From NCBI RefSeq assembly GCF_000828475.1, contig NZ_AP014648.1, positions 1,178,001 to 1,242,000 on the forward strand: a DNA stretch of 64,000 nucleotides, written 5' to 3'. The notes below the pieces were generated by a model that worked only from the letters and a program-made list of their open reading frames with translations, had not been told where the DNA came from and did no database searches. This DNA is from Methyloceanibacter caenitepidi. GTDB lineage: Bacteria > Pseudomonadota > Alphaproteobacteria > Rhizobiales > Methyloligellaceae. Every line of letters begins with the position of its first letter. Position 1 is the first letter of the stretch. A program made the position numbers and the translations under genes. Shown here one piece after another: positions 45,690 to 54,489 of this stretch.

Positions 45690-45713
45690 GGCCGCTCATG
45701 ACCCAAAGCGGAC
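45690..45713 (+). repeat. Copy 1 of a 24-bp repeat
   Basis: GGCCGCT and GACCCAAAGCGGAC frame this repeat; the copy at 49097-49120 differs at only two positions. GCCGCT/AGCGGAC is itself partly palindromic, in the style of the TGTCCGCT/AGCGGACA repeats seen elsewhere in the window (32570-32620, 52631-52660). The two copies flank modE, the porin, modA and truncated modB. Confidence 0.7.
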
Positions 45714-45784
45714 AGTGGGTGGGGACCTGAAGCCACCCGGCAAATTCTCTCTGACAGTTAGGTTTCGAACGATTGAGGCTGGAC

Positions 45785-45812
45785 TCCGCTATATCCATTA
45801 GGATATAGCGGA
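45785..45812. promoter_or_regulatory. ModE box upstream of modE
   Basis: TCCGCTATATCC and GGATATAGCGGA are perfect 12-bp arms around ATTA. The CGCTATAT core is the ModE half-site. It lies 39 nt before the modE ATG, indicating autoregulation or control of the mod operon by molybdate. Confidence 0.75.
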
Positions 45813-45851
45813 TGAAACAGCTTGTATGATCTGTCGAGCAAAGCGGCTGCG

Positions 45852-46271
45852 ATGAACAAGACGCTGGGAAAGAAGCGGGGTGAAGCGACGAGTGCTCGAC
45901 TGCCGTCCAGTCGAGACACGGCTAAACCGCGTCCTTTCCCCCGGCTTCGCATCATGGTGCGGCCAGGGCTTGTTCTGGGGCCGGGAAAAGTCGACCTGCT
46001 CGAAGCCATCGAGCGGGCCGGCTCCATCTCCGGTGCAGGGCGCGACCTGGGCATGTCGTACCGGCGAGCATGGCTGCTCGTCAGCGCGCTCAACGAGATG
46101 TTCGGCAAGACACTTGTGAACACCTCTCCCGGCGGCGCAGGCGGAGGCGGCGCCGAGGTCACCGACTTCGGCCGCGCCGTCGTTGACGCTTATCGGCGCG
46201 CCGACGCGCGATCTAATCAAGCCATCCGCGAAGAGTTCGCGCGGATCGGACACGACATGATGGACGACTAA
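45852..46271 (+). CDS. modE: ModE-like molybdate regulator lacking the TOBE domain
   Basis: 139 aa from the ATG at 45852; the frame opens earlier with a TTG. The core LVLGPGKVDLLEAIERAGSI with AGRDLGMSYRRAW is the LysR-like winged helix of ModE, and the GGAGGGGAEVTDFGR block is its usual wing. The full-length E. coli protein has two molybdate-binding TOBE domains (about 260 aa); these are absent here, as in many alphaproteobacterial HTH-only homologues. It should bind the box just upstream and affect the porin and modA genes. Confidence 0.82.
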   Translation: MNKTLGKKRGEATSARLPSSRDTAKPRPFPRLRIMVRPGLVLGPGKVDLLEAIERAGSISGAGRDLGMSYRRAWLLVSALNEMFGKTLVNTSPGGAGGGGAEVTDFGRAVVDAYRRADARSNQAIREEFARIGHDMMDD

Positions 46272-46341
46272 GGAGACACAAAAAGCTTTGGCACGCCGAA
46301 ACTGAACGTCGGCGTTTAGTGAAAAGCGGGGGCTTTTTTCA

Positions 46342-47742
46342 ATGAGTCGGAAACTGCACAAGGGCGGACTCAGTCTGCTCGCACGCACCGCTGTGCTTGC
46401 CATCCCGATCGCGTACGCGCCGTCGGCCAGAGCTGCCGACGTCGATCAATTGGAGGCCCAGATGCGGGCCATGGAGGTTCAGCTACGAGAGCTGAAACGG
46501 GAGGTCACCGAGGCTAAGGCCCAAGCTGCCGCGGCGAAATCGTCGAACCGTAGCGCGGACGGTGACGCCTTCGGCCTGAAGGTCAAGTGGAAAGGCGCGC
46601 CGGAGCTTTCCAACAACGATGGGAAGTTCAAGTTCAAAGTCCGTGGGCGGATTAATGTCGACTACAACGGCATCGATCAGGACGAGCAGATCACCGGCGA
46701 GCCCGATGTCAGCGCGGTTGAGCTGCGCCGGGCGCGGCTCGGCGTTGAGGGCGTCCTCTACTATGACTGGGTTTACAAGTTCGAGGTCGATTTCGCCGGC
46801 GACAATACGGCCATCAAGGACGCCTACATCGAATACACTGGACTGCCCGTCAATCTGAGAGCCGGCCACTTCAAGACATACAACTCTCTCGAAGCCCTCA
46901 TGAGTGCGAACTACATCACCTTCATGGAGAAGGCGGCATTCATCGAGGCATTCAGCATCGACCGTCTCATCGGCGGCGGCGTGTCCTACTACGAGAACAA
47001 GCATTGGACGGCCGAAGCCGGCATTTTCGGCACGGCGGCCGAAGCGGACCAGACGGCGTATTTCGACGACGGCACGACCTATTCGGCGCGCGTCACAGTG
47101 GCGCCCATCAACAGGGACCGCCAAGTCGTCCATCTTGGCGGCAGCGTCCGGCATCGCGATGCCTCGAGCCAGTCGCGTGACGGCAGCGACGATCTCTTGT
47201 TTCGCTATCGCGCGCGCGGAGCGGACTTGCATCTCGCCGATCGGTTCGTGTCCACGCCGCAGTTCGGCGACTCGGACACGCTGTGGGGCCTGGAAGGCGC
47301 GGTCGTGCTCGGATCGTTCTCCGTTCAGGGCGAGTATGCGCAGGACACAGTGCAAGCCCCGACGGCACTCGGGAGTGCCGACCCGACCTATAATGGCTGG
47401 TATGTCGATGCGAGCTGGTTCCTCACCGGAGAATCGAGGCCCTACGCGAACGGTCAGTTCGTACGGGCGAAGGTGCAGAACCCGGTCTATGACGGCAGCG
47501 GGGGCTGGGGCGCCTGGCAGATCGCGGGACGCTACGACGTGGTCGATCTATCCGATCAATCGGCCCTCATCCCGGGCTGCACCGCCTGCGCCGAGCAGGT
47601 TACCTGGCTGATCGGTCTCAACTGGTACCTCAACGACTACGCACGGCTGATGCTGAACGTGAACCAGTCGGAGATCGAAGGTGGCGTCAACGACGGCGCC
47701 GAGATCACCGGTGTCGGCATGCGCGCCCAAGTCGACTGGTAA
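46342..47742 (+). CDS. Outer-membrane porin (OprO/OprP type) in the mod operon
   Basis: 466 aa with a signal peptide (to about ARAAD) and an N-terminal coiled coil (VDQLEAQMRAMEVQLRELK), the periplasmic helix typical of phosphate-selective-porin-like proteins. The rest is a 16- to 18-strand beta barrel ending in W (RAQVDW), the outer-membrane signal. Position between modE and modA, without phosphate genes, suggests a molybdate or oxyanion channel; that specificity is inferred from context only. Confidence 0.75.
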   Translation: MSRKLHKGGLSLLARTAVLAIPIAYAPSARAADVDQLEAQMRAMEVQLRELKREVTEAKAQAAAAKSSNRSADGDAFGLKVKWKGAPELSNNDGKFKFKVRGRINVDYNGIDQDEQITGEPDVSAVELRRARLGVEGVLYYDWVYKFEVDFAGDNTAIKDAYIEYTGLPVNLRAGHFKTYNSLEALMSANYITFMEKAAFIEAFSIDRLIGGGVSYYENKHWTAEAGIFGTAAEADQTAYFDDGTTYSARVTVAPINRDRQVVHLGGSVRHRDASSQSRDGSDDLLFRYRARGADLHLADRFVSTPQFGDSDTLWGLEGAVVLGSFSVQGEYAQDTVQAPTALGSADPTYNGWYVDASWFLTGESRPYANGQFVRAKVQNPVYDGSGGWGAWQIAGRYDVVDLSDQSALIPGCTACAEQVTWLIGLNWYLNDYARLMLNVNQSEIEGGVNDGAEITGVGMRAQVDW

Positions 47743-48139
47743 ATGTCTCGATGGGAGCAAGATAAAATTCGGGCGGAACTGAAACGCCACCGTCGATGCC
47801 AGGGCGGCAAGTATCGAGCTAGGATGCCCTGCGGCCACTGCGAGAGCTTCGATGCCAGGTTCGGCTATAGGCTCCTGAACGGTGAATTTTTCTGCAGCCT
47901 GCGTGAACTCCTGATCCTGATCGTGCAATGGAGAAGACAGTGCAAGTCCACGTGACTACACAGCGCGCTGGCTCACCATCCGCCGGCTCGAGAAACCATT
48001 GTCACTTGGGATCACAGGCCCGTCGTGCACTAACAATCGAACCGGACCACTCAGACCGGGCCAACCAAGGACCGGAGACAAATGTGCGTAGATCATTACC
48101 GATCTGCATGGATCTCATCTCGTACTCAACGGAGGTAGA
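47743..48139. other. Spacer between the porin and modA
   Basis: About 400 bases. A 70-codon frame begins directly after the porin stop (47743), but its translation shows no motif and its start has no independent RBS. I see no strong terminator. A second ModE box was sought and not found. Confidence 0.4.
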
Positions 48140-48910
48140 ATGAAACACACAGCGCTGAGAGTCTGCTTCGGCTTGGTGCTGGCGGCATTTGCTTGCGTGC
48201 CCGCAACATCATCCCATGCAGATGAGGCGACCATTGCCGTCGCCGCCAATTTCACATCGACCGCACGGAAGCTCGGCGCGGTCTTCGAGGCGTCGACGGG
48301 ACATCATGTTGTTTTCAGCTTCGGTGCGACCGGGCAGCTTTACACCCAGATCGCGCATGGGGCCCCGTTCGATGCGTTCCTGGCGGCGGATCAAGAACGT
48401 CCGGAGTTGGCCGTTAGCGAGGGACATGCTGTTTCGGGCACGCGCTTCACCTATGCGATCGGCTTGCTCGTTCTTTGGAGTGCCGATCCCCAGCTGATCG
48501 ATGGCACGCCGGCGGTCTTGTCCGATCCGACCCTGCGCCATGTCGCCATCGCCAACCCGGCCACAGCGCCCTATGGCGCGGCCGCGGTCGAGACGATGAA
48601 GGCGCTCAGTGTTTTTGAGGACCTTAAGCCGCGGCTCGTTGAGGGCAAGAATGTCAGCCAGACCTATCAATTCGTGGCGACAGGCAACGCACCGGTGGGC
48701 TTCGTCGCGGCTTCGCAGATCCTGGAGAACGACACCGGATCGAGCTGGGCCGTGCCGGCCAACATGTATGCGCCCTTGCGGCAAGACGCGGTACTTCTGA
48801 CGTATGGCCGTGACAACGAGGCGGCCAAGGACTTTCTGGAGTTCCTAAGAGGCACGGAAGCCGCCAAATTGATTGAGCGGCTCGGCTATAGGCCGCCGGG
48901 AGAGAACTAA
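48140..48910 (+). CDS. modA: Molybdate ABC transporter substrate-binding protein
   Basis: 256 aa with a signal peptide ending near SSHADE. Mature features match ModA: TIAVAANFTSTARKL, GATGQLYTQI-HGAPFDAFLAAD, and a C-terminal TYGRDNEAAKDFLEFL. It should bind molybdate or tungstate in the periplasm for delivery to ModBC. The downstream modB is broken and modC absent here. Confidence 0.88.
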   Translation: MKHTALRVCFGLVLAAFACVPATSSHADEATIAVAANFTSTARKLGAVFEASTGHHVVFSFGATGQLYTQIAHGAPFDAFLAADQERPELAVSEGHAVSGTRFTYAIGLLVLWSADPQLIDGTPAVLSDPTLRHVAIANPATAPYGAAAVETMKALSVFEDLKPRLVEGKNVSQTYQFVATGNAPVGFVAASQILENDTGSSWAVPANMYAPLRQDAVLLTYGRDNEAAKDFLEFLRGTEAAKLIERLGYRPPGEN

Positions 48911-48925
48911 AGGGAGACTGTCGCC

Positions 48926-49051
48926 ATGTTCGATGCAGCGATATTCGAGACGATCCTGCTCACGCTGCAACTGGCGGCTGCCTACAAGAGCGACATCCCG
49001 TGGTCGAGGCACGGCCTTCAGAGCCAGCAAGTTCGTTGCCTACGGGATTAG
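48926..49051 (+). pseudogene. modB: modB, truncated after about 18 codons
   Basis: A good RBS (AGGGAG) and ATG start MFDAAIFETILLTLQLAAA, the usual beginning of the molybdate permease. After this the frame leaves the family (YKSDIPWSRHG) and stops at codon 42. The other 200 residues and the modC ATPase gene are absent; the sequence enters repeat DNA and other fragments instead. Confidence 0.75.
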
Positions 49052-49096
49052 ATCGGCTTCTGCTACGAAGCGGCCGTGTCGGCTCGCGCTCCGCAA

Positions 49097-49120
49097 GGCC
49101 GCTTTTGACCCAAAGCGGAC
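49097..49120 (+). repeat. Copy 2 of the 24-bp repeat
   Basis: Matches 45690-45713 at 22 of 24 positions in the same orientation. It lies in the scar where modB breaks off. Confidence 0.7.
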
Positions 49121-49162
49121 GCGAAGCGTCAAAGTTCAAAACGCGGCATCCTGGAATTTCGA

Positions 49163-49280
49163 TCAACTCGCTGGACGGCTCTCAGCCCAGGTTAGCAACG
49201 CATCGAGCGCTGGACATAGAGCCTGACCCCACTCCGTCAGACCGTATTCGATTTTCGGCGGCACTTCCGGATAAACGGTT
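49163..49280 (-). pseudogene. HxlR-family regulator, C-terminal fragment
   Basis: The minus frame reads TVYPEVPPKIEYGLTEWG, then LCPALDALLTWAE and a stop. This is the wing and C-terminal helix of HxlR-type winged-helix regulators. The N-terminal 60-70 residues are missing; the sequence upstream (in the gene's direction) belongs to a HAD hydrolase fragment in another frame. Confidence 0.75.
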
Positions 49281-49605
49281 CGGTGTTTTTCCACTCAGGT
49301 TGCTGAGGCGCCAAGTCGCCGAGCCGGTCCAGCGCGAACAGCGCCTGGCCGCAGAGCGGATGCGAGACCCAGGTGGCGCCGTCTTGGTCGACCACCGCCA
49401 ACCGACCCGCAGGAGGCACGTAGTCTGTGCAGCCTTGCGCGGTCGTCTTGGCCACAAGTTCGAGGATGGCGGTCTTGGCCGCGCCGTCGTTCCATGATGG
49501 CAGCGGGTCGTCCGCCTCCGCGCGCGCCTAAGGGCTCAGGAACGGGCAAAGCAGAACCGCGATAAAAGCCGCAAGGACTAGGCGCTTCGTCCTGAACGCA
49601 CTCAT
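49237..49605 (-). pseudogene. Exported HAD-like hydrolase, broken N-terminal fragment
   Basis: ATG at 49605 with AAAGGAGA upstream begins a signal-peptide-like leader. An in-frame TAG at codon 26 (49530-49528) follows. The frame then continues ADDPLPSWNDGAAK, VPPAGRLAVVDQDGATW (a DxD motif like HAD motif I), and LFALDRLGDLAPQQPEWK, before losing similarity at the HxlR fragment. Intact homologues are known beside arylsulfatases, as here. Confidence 0.7.
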
Positions 49606-49685
49606 CGTGCGTCTCCTTTCGATGGACGATCCGAGGAAGATGGGCGGCCTGTCGGCCGTCCATCTCTCGAAGCCTAATACGAGAT

Positions 49686-51401
49686 CTAGTGACCTGCGTG
49701 GCTCGACGACTTCATTTCCTTCACCTGCTGCACGACCTGCTCCAGGTTGTAGCTAGCCGGGTTCTGCAGCGGCGGAAAGTCGACGTAGGTCTCAAGATGC
49801 TTTAGCCACAGCGCCTGACCGATAGGCAGCATATTCCAGACATATTGATAAGCCGTGACCGGGCCTGCGAGGGCGCCGCCGACGCCCATGAGCGTCTTTG
49901 CGTGAGCGCCAATGGACGTCTCGAAGGGATCGCGCTTGATGTTGACGACCTGGGTCCAATGATACGGCAAGGCGCCGGCGACAAAACCCGCTGGACTCTG
50001 CGACACCATCGCGAAGTACATCTTCCAGTTCTTGTACCGCACCGCTGACGGGACCTTGCCGGACCAGTACAGGAAGTGATCCCGGGCCGACGTGTCGGAC
50101 TTGCCGGTCAGGTAGTCGATCTGATTGACGCCGTCGAGCGTGGTCTTGACGATGCCGGGATATTCGCCCTTTTCGATTTGTGACTTCAATTTGTCGGCTT
50201 TCGGACCTCCGGCGATCTCAACGAATGTAGGCAGCCAGTCGAGTGACGAAAAGGTGTCGTTCTTCACCGTGCCAGGCTTGATCTGGCCCGGCCAGCGCAC
50301 GACGGTCGGGGCGCGCATTCCGCCTTCCCAGGTGGTCAGCTTGCCACCTGCAAATGGGGTAGTTCCTCCGTCAGGAAAGGTGATAGTCTCGGCACCGTTG
50401 TCGGTGGTGAAGACGACAATCGTATTGTCGAGTTCGCCCATCTCCTCGAGCTTCTTCAGGACATACCCGATATTGTCGTCCATCTGCTTCATGCCGGCTT
50501 CGTTGGCGCCCCAGTCCTTTCCGCCGGGTTCGCCCACCATGGCGTTGTACTTATCCGACAGAACCGTCGTGACGTGCATGCGGGCCGGGTTGTACCAGAC
50601 GAAGAAGGGCTTGCCGGTTTTCTCGGGATCGTTACGATCGAGGAAGTCGATGACCTGGGCCGAGATCTCCTCGTCTACCGTCTTGGACCGCTCCAAGGTA
50701 AGCGGGCCCTCGTCCTTGCAGGTCTGGTTCTTGCCTGTTCCGTCGGAGGAGGTGCAATGGAGTACCGGCCGGGGCGGCGTCATGCAGATGCCGTCCTTGG
50801 GATCAATCGCGCCGGGCACCGGATCGAGCCCCGGGACCGGCGTGTTTTTGCAAGGCGGCGCCACCGCCTGGTCGGTCGGCGTCTTGTTGATGTCGGGGAA
50901 GCTGACCCCTTGCATGGCGTCCAGGTGATAGAGGTAGCCCCAGAACTCTTGAAAGCCATGCGCGGTCGGCAGCGAATCCGCGTGGTCGCCCAGATGGTTT
51001 TTGCCAAACTCGCCGGTCGTGTAGCCGAGGTTCAGAAGGAACCTGGCCAATGCCGGGGTACCGGGTTTCAGGTAGGACGTTGCGCCGGGAACTTGCGGCA
51101 GAGTCATGCCGGCGCGTACCGGCTGCATGCCGGTAAAGAAGGCGGTACGTCCCGCCGTACAGCTCTGCTCGGCGTAGTAGTCCGTAAACATCGCGCCTTC
51201 TCGGCCGATGCGATCGATATTGGGCGTCTCGCCGACCATCAGCCCACGGTGGTAGATGCTCGGCTGCATCCATCCGATGTCATCGCCCATGATGAACAGG
51301 ATATTGGGTTTATTGTCTTGAGCTGTTGCCGGGGTGACCGTTCCCGCAATGGCCAGGGCAGCGCAGATACCCGCCGCCCGCCAAATAGAGGTCTTCCGCA
51401 T
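49686..51401 (-). CDS. Periplasmic arylsulfatase
   Basis: 571 aa from the ATG at 51401 (MRKTSIWRAA), with a signal peptide ending near ATAQD. The sulfatase signature is C81-T-A-G-R85, in which Cys81 is converted to formylglycine. Calcium ligands D40-D41 (MGDDIGW) and DNGAE with downstream His complete the site. It hydrolyses sulfate esters; the substrate is unknown. A decayed HAD hydrolase gene follows. The divergent AraC-type gene at 51557 probably controls it. Confidence 0.88.
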   Translation of the reverse strand: MRKTSIWRAAGICAALAIAGTVTPATAQDNKPNILFIMGDDIGWMQPSIYHRGLMVGETPNIDRIGREGAMFTDYYAEQSCTAGRTAFFTGMQPVRAGMTLPQVPGATSYLKPGTPALARFLLNLGYTTGEFGKNHLGDHADSLPTAHGFQEFWGYLYHLDAMQGVSFPDINKTPTDQAVAPPCKNTPVPGLDPVPGAIDPKDGICMTPPRPVLHCTSSDGTGKNQTCKDEGPLTLERSKTVDEEISAQVIDFLDRNDPEKTGKPFFVWYNPARMHVTTVLSDKYNAMVGEPGGKDWGANEAGMKQMDDNIGYVLKKLEEMGELDNTIVVFTTDNGAETITFPDGGTTPFAGGKLTTWEGGMRAPTVVRWPGQIKPGTVKNDTFSSLDWLPTFVEIAGGPKADKLKSQIEKGEYPGIVKTTLDGVNQIDYLTGKSDTSARDHFLYWSGKVPSAVRYKNWKMYFAMVSQSPAGFVAGALPYHWTQVVNIKRDPFETSIGAHAKTLMGVGGALAGPVTAYQYVWNMLPIGQALWLKHLETYVDFPPLQNPASYNLEQVVQQVKEMKSSSHAGH

Positions 51402-51556
51402 TATTTCTTCGTCCTTCCAAGAATGTCGACTGAGCCTCTGCGGATTGCACCGCACGACTGCGACAGTTCAGCGATCATAACCCACAGTTGATGATAACGT
51501 TTGACCTGTATGGCGCTTGATGTTTTGCGACACACGTACCGCAACACCGTGTTTCG

Positions 51557-52573
51557 ATGATCACCGCGTCCTTCACTATCGCCCGGGGGCTGGGCCCTCT
51601 TCCGCGCATGCTCGAAGCAGCAAGGGGAGCGCCGGCGGTTGCGCGCGTTTTCCATGCCGAAGGCGTGCCGATTGAGATCGCTTCAAATCAGCATCAAAAA
51701 CTTCCGCTTCGCAGCTTGATGGCGTTGATGGAGCGTGGCGCCCGCGAGGTGGGAGACGACCTGTTCGGAATCGCCTTGGGAGGCGCAATGCGCCCGGAAG
51801 ATTTCGGCCCGTTCGCAAGGTACATGCTGGCCGCCCGCGACGTGCGAAGCCTATTGGCGCGGTCGACCCGGGCCATTACCTACCATCAGTCCGGCACCGG
51901 GTTCAGCATCAAGGTGTCGAACGATTTGGTGTGGTGGGGATATCGTGTTGTCGAACCAATCAGTATCGGGCGACGGGATCATATCGATCATATCCTGAAG
52001 CCGATGCTGAATGGACTGCGGCGCTACCTTGGTGACTCGTGGGTCCCCTCGCGGATAGAGGTTGAGTACGGCAGACCAAAGTGGTGGCGCGAGTTAGAAG
52101 ACGTGTTCCGCGCACAGGTGTTTTTCGATATGCCGACGAACGCGGTCGTTTTCGAAAAGCGTCTTCTGGACCGCCTGGCCCTTAGGCCGATCCCATTGGG
52201 CCAACTCATCACCGGCCGAGATCTGCGGCAGCTGGTTGCCGAGCGGCCGCCACGCACACAGGCAGAGGCCGTTCGCGAAATTATCCGGCTCCGCCTCCTG
52301 GACTCGATTGTCGACATAGACGGCGCTGCGATTCTTTTAGGCATCGGTCCCCGCACGTTACAGCGACAGCTTGCCGGAGAAAACTATACTTATCGAGAGC
52401 TGGTCGAGCAGACCCGGATGGAACGCGCGCTTGCCCTCTTACGCGAGACCGCCGAGCCGGTCACCGCTATTGCCCTTTCTCTGGGTTACAGCGAAATAGC
52501 GAGTTTCTCGCGGGCGTTTCAGCGATGGACGGGATTTGCTCCAAGCCGCTACCGCTGCCGATCTGGCCCTTAG
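51557..52573 (+). CDS. AraC-family transcriptional regulator
   Basis: 338 aa. The N-terminal 200 residues form an Arabinose_bd-type (OruR-like) ligand domain (LPLRSLMALMERGAREVGDDLFG). The C-terminal HTH_18 includes VTAIALSLGYSEIASFSRAF and RWTGFAPSRYR. It is divergent from the arylsulfatase, the likely target. Confidence 0.87.
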   Translation: MITASFTIARGLGPLPRMLEAARGAPAVARVFHAEGVPIEIASNQHQKLPLRSLMALMERGAREVGDDLFGIALGGAMRPEDFGPFARYMLAARDVRSLLARSTRAITYHQSGTGFSIKVSNDLVWWGYRVVEPISIGRRDHIDHILKPMLNGLRRYLGDSWVPSRIEVEYGRPKWWRELEDVFRAQVFFDMPTNAVVFEKRLLDRLALRPIPLGQLITGRDLRQLVAERPPRTQAEAVREIIRLRLLDSIVDIDGAAILLGIGPRTLQRQLAGENYTYRELVEQTRMERALALLRETAEPVTAIALSLGYSEIASFSRAFQRWTGFAPSRYRCRSGP

Positions 52574-52887
52574 AAGCAAGATATGAGCGTTGGCTTTTGG
52601 CACTTAGCGGACCTCGACGCGGAGACGGGCGATGTCCGCTTGGGGTAGAAAACGGACATCACGGGCCCGCGCGCTCATGTCGGCCATTTGCCAGAAGCAG
52701 GCACCGATAGATCGTTGCCGTGGCTCGCTGGCCGTTCCTCCTGCCACAGGCGAGGCCCTGCCGCGGAGGGAACTTTTGATCCGCAGCCAACACTAATGGC
52801 TTGGCAAGTGCGTTCCGCGACGACGGGACGGTGCCAGTTGACTAGGAGGCCATACGACCTTCGACCACACTGCCGTCTAATCGCGCC
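52574..52887. repeat. Intergenic repeat region with TGTCCGCT/AGCGGACA motifs
   Basis: GATGTCCG (52631-52638) and CGGACATC (52653-52660) are perfect inverted arms 14 nt apart, next to GCACTTAGCGGACC. The same motif family appears at 20780-20806, 27896-27930, 32590-32610, 45690-45713 and 49097-49120. No gene here. Confidence 0.5.
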
Positions 52888-54489
52888 TCAGGCTTGCGAG
52901 GATCGATCGAGCTTTACCGTGCGGAGTATTAGAGCAAGAGGAACCGCCGCAAGAGATAGAAGCATCAAGACCCAAAATGCGTCGCCATACGCAAGCAGGG
53001 CGGCCTGCCTCTCCACCGTTTGGCCAATCCATTCGATGGCCTGTTGCCGAGCTTGAAGAATAGAGCTGCCCTGCATGGCAAAGTAGTGCGTAAGCTGATC
53101 GAGCGTATGCTGGTATCCGGTGTCCGACGGCGAGAGGTGCTCTACGAGCCGGCTTTGATGGAACTGCGTGCGGTGGGCTAAGACGTTGGCCGCTAGCGAT
53201 ATCCCGATCGAGCCCCCCATGTTGCGTGCGGCATTAATCAACGCTGAAGCCTGATCGGTTTTGTCGGGTGGGATGCCATCGTAGGATGCCGCCAAGATGG
53301 GGATGAAGATTAACGGGAGCGCGACACCCAGCAGCATGCGCGAGAGGGCGAAGAACCAAAAGTCGGAGCCGCTATACAGGTTCGTTAGGTCGTACATGGA
53401 CAGAGCCGCGATCAGCGCTCCGGTAGCGATAAGATATTTCGACTGCACGCGCGAGGTGAGTTGTCCGACGATCAGCATCATGCCCATCGTGACAAATCCA
53501 CCCGGGGAAAGGACTAAGCCTGCCCACGTGGCTGTATAGCCAAACTGCAATTGCACCAGTTGTGGAAGTAGCTGGGTCGTCGCGAGAAGGATCGCACCTG
53601 CCGCAAGCATCACGAGGAAGCACGCCCCGAGTTGGCGCGAAGCGATCATGCGTACGTCGATCATGGGATTCCTGCGGCTCAGTTCCCACGGAATCATGAT
53701 GAGAAATGCCGAGACACAGACGACCGTGACCCGGACAATAAATGTGGATCCGAACCAGTCGTCTACCTGGCCTCTATCCAAGATGACCTCGAGCGCGCCA
53801 AGGAACGTCGCGACGAGAAGAAAGCCGACCGTGTCAAAGCCACCTGCGTCACGCAGTCGACGCCTGTTTTCTGCGACGACGGACGCGGGTTGAACGAGAA
53901 TGATGGCGATGAGCGCAAGCGCCATGAGCCCGACCGGACCGTTGATCAGGAAGCACCAATGCCACGACCAATTATCGGACAGCCAACCACCCAACGTGGG
54001 CCCGATCGCCGGCCCGGCGACCACCGCGACACCAAAGAGCGCAAACGCTTGACCACGTTTCTCCGGTGGAAACGAGTCGGCCAGGATTGACTGCGAGATA
54101 GGAACCATGCCGCCGCCGGCGAGGCCTTGGAGAATTCGAAAGATAACGAGTGACCTCAGATCCCACGCAAAGCCGCACGCCACTGAGCTGGCCGTAAACA
54201 GTGCCAGGCAGGTCATGAAGAAGGTCTTGCGCCCAAACCATCGGCCAAGAAACGCGCTGGCTGTTAGGGCAACGGCATTTGCCACCAGATAGGTTGTCAC
54301 CACCCAAGAAGCTTCGTCTTCACTTATGCCCAGGCCGCCAGCTACGTAGGGTAGCGCTACATTGGCAATCGTCGTGTCGAGAACTTCCATGAACGTGGCG
54401 AGCGCGACGACCACTGCGACGAACCAGGGGCTGACGCCTTGGCGTGTCGGGGCGAGCGATAGGGACGCGCTGGCGGCGCTATCGCTCAC
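52888..54489 (-). CDS. emrB: DHA2-family MFS drug transporter, EmrB-like
   Basis: 533 aa with 14 predicted membrane segments. MEVLDTTIANVALPYVAGGL after TM1 and GxLxDNWSWHWCFLINGPVG (DHA motif) are typical. It overlaps the HlyD-type gene by 4 nt, and together they should export hydrophobic compounds across both membranes with an outer-membrane channel encoded elsewhere. Confidence 0.88.
   Translation of the reverse strand: MSDSAASASLSLAPTRQGVSPWFVAVVVALATFMEVLDTTIANVALPYVAGGLGISEDEASWVVTTYLVANAVALTASAFLGRWFGRKTFFMTCLALFTASSVACGFAWDLRSLVIFRILQGLAGGGMVPISQSILADSFPPEKRGQAFALFGVAVVAGPAIGPTLGGWLSDNWSWHWCFLINGPVGLMALALIAIILVQPASVVAENRRRLRDAGGFDTVGFLLVATFLGALEVILDRGQVDDWFGSTFIVRVTVVCVSAFLIMIPWELSRRNPMIDVRMIASRQLGACFLVMLAAGAILLATTQLLPQLVQLQFGYTATWAGLVLSPGGFVTMGMMLIVGQLTSRVQSKYLIATGALIAALSMYDLTNLYSGSDFWFFALSRMLLGVALPLIFIPILAASYDGIPPDKTDQASALINAARNMGGSIGISLAANVLAHRTQFHQSRLVEHLSPSDTGYQHTLDQLTHYFAMQGSSILQARQQAIEWIGQTVERQAALLAYGDAFWVLMLLSLAAVPLALILRTVKLDRSSQA

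Noticed and set aside
46483..47355. 290-codon frame antisense to the porin
   Set aside because: Opposite a gene with signal peptide, coiled coil and terminal aromatic residue. The antisense frame has no family features.
45690..49120. The 24-bp repeats as attachment sites of the integrated element
   Set aside because: They flank modE-modA, not the recombinase genes, and related motifs occur in several other intergenic regions.
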